A DNA stretch of 64,000 nucleotides, taken from Streptomyces morookaense (GTDB taxonomy: Bacteria > Actinomycetota > Actinomycetes > Streptomycetales > Streptomycetaceae). The translations under genes were made by a program, and so were the position numbers. The stretch covers positions 62,001-126,000 of the forward strand of contig NZ_JABBXF010000018.1 of NCBI RefSeq assembly GCF_013030945.1, read 5' to 3'. Positions within the stretch are counted from its first letter, which is position 1. Every line of letters begins with the position of its first letter. A model generated the notes under the pieces. The model made no database searches. It was not told the DNA's origin and saw only the letters and a list, made by a program, of their open reading frames with translations. This document shows positions 36,325 to 44,188 of the stretch, one piece after another.

Positions 36325-36357
36325 GTTGCATCCTGTGCAACGCCCGTTGCATGTAAC
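36325..36357. promoter_or_regulatory. Paired operator sites for the IclR regulator
   Basis: GTTGCA-tcctg-TGCAAC (36325-36341) is a perfect 6-base inverted repeat, and GTTgcatgtAAC (36346-36357) follows four bases later with the same half-site start. They lie between the two divergent arms of the D-amino-acid locus. IclR regulators bind such palindromes, so the 37417 product is the likely ligand-sensing controller. Confidence 0.6.
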
Positions 36358-36412
36358 GCTCGCCGCTGTCTAACATCCCCGCGAGTACCGGGTCAACGGG
36401 ACGGGAGGGATT

Positions 36413-37420
36413 GTGACCACCGACGTCGTATGCCTCGGCGAATCCCTCGTCGCCTTCCGCCCCGTGCGCCCCGGCCCCCTCGCCGACGTCCCCGCCTTCG
36501 AACGCGGCATCGGCGGCGCCGAGTCCAACGTCGCCTGCGCGCTGGCCCGTTGCGGCCACCGCACCCGCTGGATCAGCCGCGTCGGCACGGACGGCTTCGG
36601 TACGCACCTGGTGGACGCCATCGCCGCGCACGGCGTCGACGTCTCCGCCGTCCAGCGCGACCCGGACCGCCCCACCGGCGTCTACTTCCGCACGGCAGGC
36701 GAACGGGCCACCACCCTGACCGCCGACCGCTCCCTCGCCGAAGTCGCCTACTACCGCGCCGGATCCGCCGCCTCCGCCATGTCCCCCGCGCTCGTACCCC
36801 GCGAAACCGCCTGGTCGGGCCGCATCCTGCATCTCACCGGCATCACGGCCGCCCTCTCCGCCGGTTGCCGCGACCTGCTCCGCCACCTCACCGCCCGCGC
36901 CCCCGGCCGCCCCCTCCTCTCCTTCGACGTCAACTACCGCGCCGCCCTCTGGCGCAACAGCCCCGAAAGCCCCTCCGTCCTCGCCGACCTCGCCCGCCGC
37001 TGCGACCTCGTCTTCGTCGGCGAGGACGAAGCCGAAGCCGCCTGGGGCGTACGCGGCACCGCCGCGATCCGCGCCGCCCTTCCCGAACCGGACCTCCTCG
37101 TCGTCAAGCACGGGGCAGAGGGAGCAACAGCCTTCCCGCGGAAGGGCGGACCCCTCACCGTCCCCGCCCCCGCCGTCGACGTCGTCGCCCCCGTGGGCGC
37201 CGGCGACGCCTTCGCCGCCGGATTCCTCTCCGCCACCCTGCGCGAACTCCCACTGCCCGCACGCCTGCGCCACGGCCACCTCACGGCCGCCGCCGCCCTC
37301 ACCGTCCCCGGCGACCTCGCCGAGCCCCCGGCCCGCGAGCACGCCGACCGTCTCGCCGCACTGGACGACACCGCCTGGAACGCCCTCCGCATCGACCGCG
37401 ACATGGAAAGCACCGCATGA
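36413..37420 (+). CDS. PfkB-family carbohydrate kinase (2-keto-3-deoxygluconate kinase-like)
   Basis: The 335-residue kinase has the PfkB start DVVCLGESLVAFRPV, the Gly-rich substrate loop GIGGAESNVACALARCGH and the anion-hole/catalytic motif VDVVAPVGAGDAFAAGFL with the base Asp. Its closest named relatives by these blocks are 2-dehydro-3-deoxygluconate kinases. Its place as first gene of the arm with an IclR, RidA and GntP permease could equally mean a sugar-acid function. GTG start; the stop overlaps the next ATG by 4 bases. Confidence 0.85.
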   Translation: MTTDVVCLGESLVAFRPVRPGPLADVPAFERGIGGAESNVACALARCGHRTRWISRVGTDGFGTHLVDAIAAHGVDVSAVQRDPDRPTGVYFRTAGERATTLTADRSLAEVAYYRAGSAASAMSPALVPRETAWSGRILHLTGITAALSAGCRDLLRHLTARAPGRPLLSFDVNYRAALWRNSPESPSVLADLARRCDLVFVGEDEAEAAWGVRGTAAIRAALPEPDLLVVKHGAEGATAFPRKGGPLTVPAPAVDVVAPVGAGDAFAAGFLSATLRELPLPARLRHGHLTAAAALTVPGDLAEPPAREHADRLAALDDTAWNALRIDRDMESTA

Positions 37421-38193
37421 GCCAGACCGTCGACCGCGCCCTCAGCATCCTGCCCCTGCTCGCCGAGGGACCCGCGAATCTGGAACAGGTCGCCCAGCGG
37501 CTCGGCGTCCACAAGTCCACCGCCCTGCGCCTGCTGCGCACCCTGCACGCCCACGGCATGGTCCACCGGCAGCAGGACCAGCGCTACCGCCTCGGCGCCC
37601 GCCTCTTCGCCCTCGCCCAGCAGGCCGCCGAGGGCCTGGACATCCGCGAGACCGCCCACCCGCACCTCGTCGCCCTCAACGAACTCTGCGGCCACACCGT
37701 CCACTTGGCCGTCTACGAAGAGGGCGAGGTCGTCTACATCGACAAGATCGAGAGCCGCTACCCGGTGCGCATGTACTCGCGCATCGGCAAGCCCGTCGCC
37801 ATCACCGTCGCCGCCGTCGCCAAACTCCTGCTGGCCGGCCTGCCCGAACCCGAACGGCGCTCCGTCGCCGAACGCCTCGACTACCCCGCCTACACGTCCC
37901 GTTCAACCCCCAACGCCGCCGCCTACCTCAAGGAACTGGCCGCCGTCCGCGAACAGGGCTGGGCCACCGACTTCGGCGGCCACGAGGAGTCCATCAACTG
38001 CATCGGCGCCCCCGTCCACGGCGTGGACGGCCGCGTCGTCGCGGCCTGCTCGATCTCCGCCCCCAACGTGGTGGTCACCGCCGACGACCTCCGCGCCCTG
38101 CTCCCCCTCCTGCGCCGCACCGCGGAAGCGATCAGCGCGGACCATTGCGGGACGACCCCAGCCCCCAACTCACGTACCGAGGTGACCGAATGA
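37417..38193 (+). CDS. IclR-family transcriptional regulator
   Basis: The 258-residue protein has the N-terminal winged helix (LEQVAQRLGVHKSTALRLLR) and the IclR effector domain (GHTVHLAVYEEGEVVYIDKI, GWATDFGGHEESINCIGAPV, GRVVAACSISAP). It probably controls both divergent arms of the D-amino-acid locus through the operators at 36325-36357. It overlaps the preceding kinase and the following RidA gene by 4 bases each. Confidence 0.92.
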   Translation: MSQTVDRALSILPLLAEGPANLEQVAQRLGVHKSTALRLLRTLHAHGMVHRQQDQRYRLGARLFALAQQAAEGLDIRETAHPHLVALNELCGHTVHLAVYEEGEVVYIDKIESRYPVRMYSRIGKPVAITVAAVAKLLLAGLPEPERRSVAERLDYPAYTSRSTPNAAAYLKELAAVREQGWATDFGGHEESINCIGAPVHGVDGRVVAACSISAPNVVVTADDLRALLPLLRRTAEAISADHCGTTPAPNSRTEVTE

Positions 38194-38594
38194 CCGTCAA
38201 GATCGCCGTCCACCCGACCGGCCACACCACCCCGCCCGCCAAGTTCTCCCACGGTGTGCGCAAGGGCAACATCCTCCAGGTGGCGGGCCAGGTCGGCTTC
38301 CTGCCCACCACGGCAGGCCAACCCCCTGCCGTGGCCGGCCCGACCCTCCGCGAACAGACCCTCCAAACCCTGGCCAACGTCAAGGCGGTTCTGGAGGCGG
38401 GCGGCGCCGGCTGGGAGGACGTGGTGATGCTCCGCGTCTACCTCACCGACACCGCCCACTTCGCCGAGCTGAACACGATCTACGACGACTACTTCGCCAC
38501 CCTCCAGGGCCCGCCCGCGGCCCGCACCACGGTGTACGTCGGCCTGCCCGAGGGCCTGCTCGTCGAAATCGACGCCCTGGCGGTCCTGGGCTGA
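38190..38594 (+). CDS. RidA-family enamine/imine deaminase
   Basis: The 134-residue YjgF/RidA protein hydrolyses reactive enamines such as 2-aminoacrylate, the first product of serine dehydratases. Conserved blocks are LQVAGQVGFLP, the family helix LANVKAVLEAGGAGWEDVVM and ARTTVYVGLPEGLLVEIDAL. The usual Arg in the PARTxV block is present. It is coupled to the IclR gene and sits beside a D-serine dehydratase-like enzyme, which explains its likely partner reaction. Confidence 0.9.
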   Translation: MTVKIAVHPTGHTTPPAKFSHGVRKGNILQVAGQVGFLPTTAGQPPAVAGPTLREQTLQTLANVKAVLEAGGAGWEDVVMLRVYLTDTAHFAELNTIYDDYFATLQGPPAARTTVYVGLPEGLLVEIDALAVLG

Positions 38595-38612
38595 GGCACA
38601 GGGCCGGCCGGG

Positions 38613-39959
38613 ATGCTGCTGACGGTGGCCGCCCTTGGGGTGGGCCTCCTCCTCTTCCTGATCATCAAGATCAGACTCCAGCCGTTCGTGGCCCTGCTGA
38701 TCGTCTCGATCGCCGTAGGGCTGGGCTCGGGCCTGTCCGTCACCCAACTCTTCGGCACGGTCCAGAAGTCGAACACGGTCCCGCTGCTCGAAGCGGGCAT
38801 GGGCGGCACCCTCGGCCATGTCGCGGTCATCATCGGACTGGGCACCATGCTGGGCTCGGTCCTGGAGGCCTCGGGCGGTGCCCAGGCGCTGGCCGGCCGC
38901 CTGCTGACCCTCTTCGGCGAGCGCCGGGCACCGCTGGCGATGGGCGTGACCGGGGTGCTGTTCGGCATCCCGGTCTTCTTCGACGTGGGCATCTTCGTCC
39001 TGGCCCCGGTGGTGTACGCGACGGCCCGCCGCGGCGGCGGCTCGATCCTGCGGTACGCGCTGCCGATGCTGGCGGGCCTCTCCATGACCCACGCCTTCCT
39101 CCCGCCCCACCCGGGCCCGGTGGCGGCAGCGGGCCTGCTGCACGTGGACCTGGGCTGGGTGGCCCTGATGGGTACCTTGACGGGCATCCCGGCGGTCCTG
39201 GCGGCATGGGCATACGCGGCATGGATAGCGCGCCGCGTGAGTGTGGGGGTACCGAGCGAGGAGCTGGAAACCCCGCCGGCTCCGGAACAACCAGTACCCC
39301 TACCGGTCCTGTTGACGGTGATAGGCACCCCGCTCGTCCTCATCCTCCTCTCGACGTTCTCCTCGGTGACCCTGCCCCCGGGAAGGGCACGCACGTTGCT
39401 GGAATTCGTGGGCCACCCCTTCGTGGCGCTGACGATCGCCCTGTTCCTCGCCTACTGGCTGCTGGGCGTCCGGCGCGGCTGGTCGCGCGCGTCATTGGAG
39501 GCGCTGTCGACGGCGTCGCTCAAACCGGTCGGCAACATCCTGCTGGTCGTGGGCGCGGGCGGGATCTTCGGCGCGGTGCTCAAGGCGGGCGGAGTGGCCC
39601 AGGCGGTGGCGGACGTGTGCGACACGGCGGGCCTGCCGGTGGTGGTGCTGGCGTGGCTGCTGTCGGCCGCGTTGCGGGTGGCGCAGGGCTCGGCGACGGT
39701 GGCCATCGTGACGACGGCGGGCATCGTGGCCCCGGTGCTGGAGGCGGCGCACCCGACGCAGGCGCATGCCGCCCTGGTGATCGTGGCGATTTCGGCCGGC
39801 TCGGTTTTCGCCTCGCATGTGAACGACGGGGGCTTCTGGATGGTGGCGAAGTACTTCGGCATCCCGGAGCGGGAGACGCTGGTGTCGTGGACGGTGCTGG
39901 AGTCGGTGCTGTCGGTTGCGGGGTTCGGGGTGGCGGGGGTGGTGAGCCTGATGGTGTGA
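38613..39959 (+). CDS. GntP-family permease (gluconate or D-serine symporter)
   Basis: The 448-residue protein has the GntP signature GHVAVIIGLGTMLGSVLEAS and GVLFGIPVFFDVGIFVLAPV in its first half, with about 12 hydrophobic helices. The second-half blocks SATVAIVTTAGIVAPVLEAA and SHVNDGGFWMVAKYFGI complete the family. GntP proteins import gluconate or other hydroxy acids, and E. coli DsdX of this family imports D-serine. Context with D-amino-acid enzymes makes D-serine the better guess here. It ends the operon. Confidence 0.92.
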   Translation: MLLTVAALGVGLLLFLIIKIRLQPFVALLIVSIAVGLGSGLSVTQLFGTVQKSNTVPLLEAGMGGTLGHVAVIIGLGTMLGSVLEASGGAQALAGRLLTLFGERRAPLAMGVTGVLFGIPVFFDVGIFVLAPVVYATARRGGGSILRYALPMLAGLSMTHAFLPPHPGPVAAAGLLHVDLGWVALMGTLTGIPAVLAAWAYAAWIARRVSVGVPSEELETPPAPEQPVPLPVLLTVIGTPLVLILLSTFSSVTLPPGRARTLLEFVGHPFVALTIALFLAYWLLGVRRGWSRASLEALSTASLKPVGNILLVVGAGGIFGAVLKAGGVAQAVADVCDTAGLPVVVLAWLLSAALRVAQGSATVAIVTTAGIVAPVLEAAHPTQAHAALVIVAISAGSVFASHVNDGGFWMVAKYFGIPERETLVSWTVLESVLSVAGFGVAGVVSLMV

Positions 39960-40083
39960 GCAGTGACGTTTCGGCGCACCGCATCCTCACAACACGCCGT
40001 CCCCCGCGAGGATTTCCGTCACCCCAAAGCGGAGTTATCCACAGCCCCTCGTGCGTTCCGGCGGGATGCGCTGTGCTGGGGGC

Positions 40084-40995
40084 ATGAAGGAGAAACTCCT
40101 GCAGGCCTATGGCCTCGCTGCTGCTCAGGACGGTGTCCTGCTCACGTCTCAGGCCCGGGGCTGCGGCCTTTCCAGGTCGAACGTCGCGAGGGTGCTGCGC
40201 CACGAGGGGTGGGACCAGCTCTACTCGGGCGTATGGGTGGAGCCGGGACGGCCCGTGGATCTGCGGCTGCGGTTACTGGCGGTGCAGTTGAGGTTCCCTC
40301 ACCTGGTTGCCAGCCATGGCGCGGCTGCGAGGCTTCTGGGGATCTGGACGGTGGGGTCGTGTGCGGTCGAGCTCACGGATCCGATACGGAGGCACCGCTC
40401 GCGTACGCCGACGGTCCGTGTGCACAAGGCGGCACTGGGTGAGCACGAGATCACGGTGGCTTCGGGGATCCGGGTCACCACGGTTCTGCGGACGGTCTGC
40501 GACATGCTGCTGACGCTGCCGCTCCAACCGGCCGTCATCGCTGCGGACTCGGTGCTTGCCCGGAGGCGCGCGAGCAGGGAGAGCATCGCTGATGCGTTGA
40601 GTGTGCGGTGTGCCCGGCGGGTGGATGTGGCCGCGGCTCGACGGGCGCTTGCGCTCACCGATCCGGCGTCGGGGTCGCCTGCCGAGTCGAAGGCGCGGCT
40701 GGAGATACGGGAGGCGGGGCTGTTCCCGGAGTCGCAGGCCGAAGTGCACACGCAGAACGGGCGGGTGCGGCGGCTGGACTTCTTCTTCAGGGCGGAAGGG
40801 CTGGGGGTGGAGATCGAGGGGCAGGCCTGGCATGGGAGCAGGAGCGCGCACCAGAACGATGCGATCCGGTTCAACGAGCTTGCGCGGTGCCCCGGGATCC
40901 GGCAGATGCTGCGGTTCACGTATGACGACGTCTTCCGGAGGCCACAGCGCTTCATCCGTACCGTTCAGGAGGCGTTGGGGAGGCTACGGGGCTGA
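40084..40995 (+). CDS. AbiEi-like winged-helix protein with C-terminal endonuclease domain
   Basis: The N-terminal about 100 residues (LLTSQARGCGLSRSNVARVL, GVWVEPG) match the winged-helix of AbiEi-type antitoxins. The C-terminal part, AESKARLEIREAGLFPESQA then RVRRLDFFFRAEGLGVEIEG and QAWHGSRS, is a Vsr/DUF559-like PD-(D/E)XK nuclease. Length 303. A TTA leucine codon at 40273-40275 (residue 64) makes translation dependent on the bldA tRNA, hence developmentally delayed. No AbiEii toxin gene is adjacent. It overlaps the convergent acylphosphatase gene by 12 bases. Confidence 0.75.
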   Translation: MKEKLLQAYGLAAAQDGVLLTSQARGCGLSRSNVARVLRHEGWDQLYSGVWVEPGRPVDLRLRLLAVQLRFPHLVASHGAAARLLGIWTVGSCAVELTDPIRRHRSRTPTVRVHKAALGEHEITVASGIRVTTVLRTVCDMLLTLPLQPAVIAADSVLARRRASRESIADALSVRCARRVDVAAARRALALTDPASGSPAESKARLEIREAGLFPESQAEVHTQNGRVRRLDFFFRAEGLGVEIEGQAWHGSRSAHQNDAIRFNELARCPGIRQMLRFTYDDVFRRPQRFIRTVQEALGRLRG

Positions 40996-41268
40996 TGACG
41001 TGGGGCGGACTTCGAAGTCGGTGAGGCCCTGCGGGGGTTCGTCGTGGGCGTCGACCGACTGGACGGCGGCGCGGGCGGGGCCGTGGTGGGCCCAGCGGAT
41101 CATGTGGTCGACGGCTTCGGCGGGGCCTTCGAAGACGGCCTCGACGGTGCCGTCGGGCCGGTTGCGTACCCAGCCGGACACGCCGTGTGCGCGGGCCTCG
41201 GTGCGGCAGGTGTCGCGGTAGAAGACGCCCTGGACCAGGCCGGAGACGGTGATGTGCTTGCGGATCAT
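40984..41268 (-). CDS. acyP: Acylphosphatase
   Basis: The 94-residue enzyme hydrolyses acyl phosphates. The family motif VSGLVQGVFYRDTCRTEARA contains the catalytic Arg, and GWVRNRPDGTVEAVFEGP contains the catalytic Asn. The length is typical. Its 3' end overlaps the convergent nuclease gene by 12 bases. Confidence 0.94.
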   Translation of the reverse strand: MIRKHITVSGLVQGVFYRDTCRTEARAHGVSGWVRNRPDGTVEAVFEGPAEAVDHMIRWAHHGPARAAVQSVDAHDEPPQGLTDFEVRPTSSAP

Positions 41269-41359
41269 GCACACAACTCTGCCTTCGTTTGCGCCGTGGG
41301 GCGAGCTGCGTAGCGTGGAAGGGGTATGCCGGAGGAACCGGACGAAGGGAGTGTGAAAC

Positions 41360-41533
41360 ATGACTGGATTCGCCAGACTTCTCGGTGCGGCTGCGTTGGC
41401 CGCGGTGCTTTCCGTCGCCCTGGGCGGTACCGCTTCGGCGACCTCGGCCGACCCGGTTCCGCAGCCGCCGACGGTGCCGAGCGTCCCGACGGTGCCGACC
41501 CTTCCGACGGTGCCGCAGCTGCCGTCGCTCTGA
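41360..41533 (+). CDS. Secreted proline-rich peptide
   Basis: A 57-residue frame starting at ATG 41360, with GGGAGTGTGAAAC upstream, encodes a signal peptide (RLLGAAALAAVLSVALGG, cleavage after TASA). It is followed by a PPTVPSVPTVPTLPTVPQLP repeat of a Pro-Thr-Val motif. A strong hairpin follows the stop. The mature peptide of about 30 residues has four VP(T/S) repeats and no cysteine. Its role is unknown. Confidence 0.6.
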   Translation: MTGFARLLGAAALAAVLSVALGGTASATSADPVPQPPTVPSVPTVPTLPTVPQLPSL

Positions 41534-41541
41534 TCGTCCGG

Positions 41542-41567
41542 ATCGCCCCGCCGCTGGGCGGGGCGAT
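41542..41567. terminator. Bidirectional terminator
   Basis: atcgccccgcc-gctg-ggcggggcgat is a perfect inverted repeat between the convergent secreted peptide and esterase genes, followed by a T-rich tract on the plus strand. Confidence 0.8.
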
Positions 41568-41581
41568 TGTCGTGGTTGCGT

Positions 41582-42655
41582 TCAGGCAGCGGAGGCGAAG
41601 GCCTGTTCCAGGCGGGGGATGTAGTCCTCCAGAGACCGTGCCCAGCAGTAGCCGTTGTGGCCGCCGTTGCAGTTGCCGCCCCACGTGGAACCGTTGCCGT
41701 AGTCCACGTAGTAGTAGGGCATTCCGATGGCGTCCATGTTGTCCTTCACGTGCTTGGACGCGCCTTCGAGCCAGAACTCCAATTCAAGGGGATTGCCATT
41801 GCCGTTGCCGACGTAGATCGAGACGCCGACGTCCTTGCCCTTCAGCCTGTCCATGTGACGGGAGGGGTCGACCTCGTTCCATTTCCAGTCGGCGTTGAAC
41901 ACGGGGTACGGCGAGCCGAAGAGCGCGTCGCTCGATACGGTCGGGCCGTACTTGCTGTTGCAGTCGCCGATGACGTTGCTGCAGAACGCACCGAGGCCGT
42001 TGGTCAGCGAGGCGACGACTGCCAGGCGCAGGTCCATGGAGTCGACGGACATGTCGATGTCACCGGAGAACGAGGCGGTCTGGCTGAACAGTTCGGGGTG
42101 GTCCTGGGCGTAGTGGAAGGCGCCGAAACCGCCCATGGAGATGCCCGCCACGGCCCTGCCCTTCTTGGACGCGATCGTGCGGAGGTTCGCGTCGATGAAG
42201 GGGATCACCTGGTCGATGTGGAAGTTCTCCCAGTTCTGCGCCCCGGCGGCGGTGTCCTGGTCGCGCCAGTTGGCGTACCAGCCGCGTCGGCCGCCGTCCG
42301 GGATGACCGTGATCATCGACTTGGCGTTGAGGAGGGCCGGAAAGCTCTGGTTGGCCGGTTCGTCCGGCGAGCCGTGCAGGAAGTACAGGACCGGGTAGCG
42401 CTTGGCCGGATTGGCGTTGTAGTCGCTCGGCAGGATGATCCTGATGGGGTGTGCCTCGGCCACCTGGGGTGTCGTCACGGTGACGGTGAAGTCGTGGGCG
42501 GTGCCGGTCGCGGTACCGACCTGAGTGAGGCCGTAGCCGTCGGCCAGGGCCGGCGGAGCCGGGTCGGCCGCGGCGGCCTGGGCCGGGGCCGACCCCAGTA
42601 TCGGTATGAGGGCCAGCCCGAGGGCTGAGACGAGCACGGTGAGTCTCTTGATCAC
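41582..42655 (-). CDS. Secreted esterase (alpha/beta hydrolase, mycolyltransferase/esterase-D-like)
   Basis: The 357-residue exported protein has a cleavable signal peptide (to GSAPAQAA). An alpha/beta hydrolase fold of the Fes/Ag85-type family follows: YPVLYFLHGSPDEPANQSFP, the nucleophile elbow AGISMGGFGAFHYAQDHPEL and a C-terminal His region (GHNGYCWARSLEDY). It probably cleaves an ester outside the cell. The substrate is unknown. It shares a terminator with the convergent small secreted peptide gene. Confidence 0.85.
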   Translation of the reverse strand: MIKRLTVLVSALGLALIPILGSAPAQAAAADPAPPALADGYGLTQVGTATGTAHDFTVTVTTPQVAEAHPIRIILPSDYNANPAKRYPVLYFLHGSPDEPANQSFPALLNAKSMITVIPDGGRRGWYANWRDQDTAAGAQNWENFHIDQVIPFIDANLRTIASKKGRAVAGISMGGFGAFHYAQDHPELFSQTASFSGDIDMSVDSMDLRLAVVASLTNGLGAFCSNVIGDCNSKYGPTVSSDALFGSPYPVFNADWKWNEVDPSRHMDRLKGKDVGVSIYVGNGNGNPLELEFWLEGASKHVKDNMDAIGMPYYYVDYGNGSTWGGNCNGGHNGYCWARSLEDYIPRLEQAFASAA

Positions 42656-42730
42656 GCTGCGCCTCCTGAGGCGTCTCGGTGGACGTCGGTGAGGAGTGTC
42701 GCAGGTGCGTGCCGGTTGCGCCGGTTCCGG

Positions 42731-42934
42731 TCAGAGAGCGGCCGTGCGGACGGCGGTGACGAACGCGGCCCAGGCGGTGGGCGGGACGTGGAGGGTGGCC
42801 CCGTTCGGGGCGGTTTTGCTGTCCCTTATGGGGACGGGGGCGGTGGGTATTCGGGCGGGGCTCCATTCGAGGCAGCCGTCGCCGTTGGCGTTGCTGAAAC
42901 TGGACTTGACCCACTCGGTGGGGGTGGTGCTCAT
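42731..42934 (-). CDS. DUF397 protein
   Basis: The 67-residue protein has the DUF397 pattern WVKSSFSNANGDGCLEWSPA then PIRDSKTAPNGATLHVPPTA WAAFV. Its ATG overlaps the stop of the upstream XRE gene by 4 bases. DUF397 genes almost always follow DUF5753-type helix-turn-helix genes in Streptomyces. They are thought to modulate the regulator and, in part, to act as toxin-antitoxin-like partners. Confidence 0.92.
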   Translation of the reverse strand: MSTTPTEWVKSSFSNANGDGCLEWSPARIPTAPVPIRDSKTAPNGATLHVPPTAWAAFVTAVRTAAL

Positions 42935-43761
42935 CTCGGGATCTCCTCGATGACGGTCTTGATGAAGGCTGCGGAGTCGATCGGTGACAGCGCGCACGCG
43001 CTGAGCATCTCGTACGCGCGGCGGTGTCGGGCGACTCGGATGGGATCCTCCAGGAACTCCATTGTCGAGATGGTCTCCTCGTAGGCCACCGTGGCACCGC
43101 TCTCCGAGATGAACAACGTCAAATGCCCGCCCATGAGCGGGTGTTCCCCATGGTTGAACGGGAGAACTTGCACAAGGTGTGTCCGGCTGGACGCGACTGC
43201 GGCCAGGGCCGCCAACTGATCACGCCAGATGTCGCTGCCTCCGACTGGTCGCCGCAGGACCGCCTCGTCGAGGATGTACGAGAGTTCCGGGGGCCGGTCG
43301 GCCTGCAGCAACGCCTGACGGCTCATGCGCAGCGCAACCATCTCCTCGACCTTTTCCTCTGACCGCGTGGGATCGCCGGTGCGAAAGAGGGCGCGGGCGT
43401 AATCCGCAGTCTGCATGAGTCCTGGGACGAAGCATCCCGCGTATTCCTTGATGCACCGGACCTTCGCCTCCAACTCCCGTCCTCGGCGGTACTTGTCCGG
43501 ATGCGCCTCCCGCTGCGCGATCTTGTAGAGCGCCACGAACAGGCTCCCGGTTCCGAACTCCGCATCCAGCGCCTCGGCCAGGCCCGGCGGCGGCAAGCAC
43601 TCCGCCGCCTCGATCCGTGCCAGGTGGCTGCGGCTGTAGCGGATCACCTTCGCCAGCTTCTCCAAGCTCAGGCCCGCCCGCTCGCGGTGCCTCCGGAGCT
43701 CCGCTCCGAAGAGGTCGCGGGCCGACCGGTCCGGATTCAGCTCACGTCCTGGTCTGGCCAT
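42931..43761 (-). CDS. XRE-family helix-turn-helix regulator with DUF5753 (BldB/Scr1-associated family)
   Basis: The 276-residue protein has an N-terminal helix-turn-helix (LGAELRRHRERAGLSLEKLA is near it; the recognition helix reads VIRYSRSHLARIEAAECLPP). A DUF5753 C-terminal domain follows: CFVPGLMQTADYARALFRTG, LSYILDEAVLRRPVGG and HGEHPLMGGHLTLF. The gene forms a pair with the overlapping DUF397 gene. The family regulates development and secondary metabolism in Streptomyces. GTG 43773 is an alternative start. Confidence 0.9.
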   Translation of the reverse strand: MARPGRELNPDRSARDLFGAELRRHRERAGLSLEKLAKVIRYSRSHLARIEAAECLPPPGLAEALDAEFGTGSLFVALYKIAQREAHPDKYRRGRELEAKVRCIKEYAGCFVPGLMQTADYARALFRTGDPTRSEEKVEEMVALRMSRQALLQADRPPELSYILDEAVLRRPVGGSDIWRDQLAALAAVASSRTHLVQVLPFNHGEHPLMGGHLTLFISESGATVAYEETISTMEFLEDPIRVARHRRAYEMLSACALSPIDSAAFIKTVIEEIPR

Positions 43762-43883
43762 GCGCAGCAGCACCCCGTTTTCCCTAGGCCCGGGCTGGGA
43801 CAGCAACCCCCTTCCGGAGCGTACGTCGCAACCGCAACCCTGTTGCCCCACCCACCAGTTGAACCCACGTACGAGGTACCCCC

Positions 43884-44060
43884 ATGCCGTCATCCGCCCC
43901 ACCGCCTCCGCCGCCCCTGCCGCTCCGGCGTCGTCCTGCGCCCTGTGCGGAGTGCCGCCGTATCCGTGCGGCCTATCACGAGGCCTCCCGCGACGGGAAT
44001 CACGCCGCTGTCCAGTGGTGCATCGAGGAGATGGGGCGCCATTACCGTGCCGTCCACTGA
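43884..44060 (+). CDS. Small CxxC protein
   Basis: The 58-residue frame at ATG 43884 reads MPSSAPPPPPPLPLRRRPAP then CAECRRIRAAYHEASRDG and a conserved-looking VQWCIEEMGRHYRAVH. It is a proline tract followed by a helix with CxxC and one more Cys. It is divergent from the XRE/DUF397 pair, where small proteins of this type often sit. Its function is unknown. Confidence 0.5.
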   Translation: MPSSAPPPPPPLPLRRRPAPCAECRRIRAAYHEASRDGNHAAVQWCIEEMGRHYRAVH

Positions 44061-44188
44061 GGGCGGTGAAACCGGCCAAGTTCACTGGGACTTGTGACCG
44101 GTTCATTGCCGTCCGGCCCCACGCGCACCAACAATGCACACGTCAAAACGTGCTGCACGTCCGACCGATCGGAGAGGAACCACCCCCC

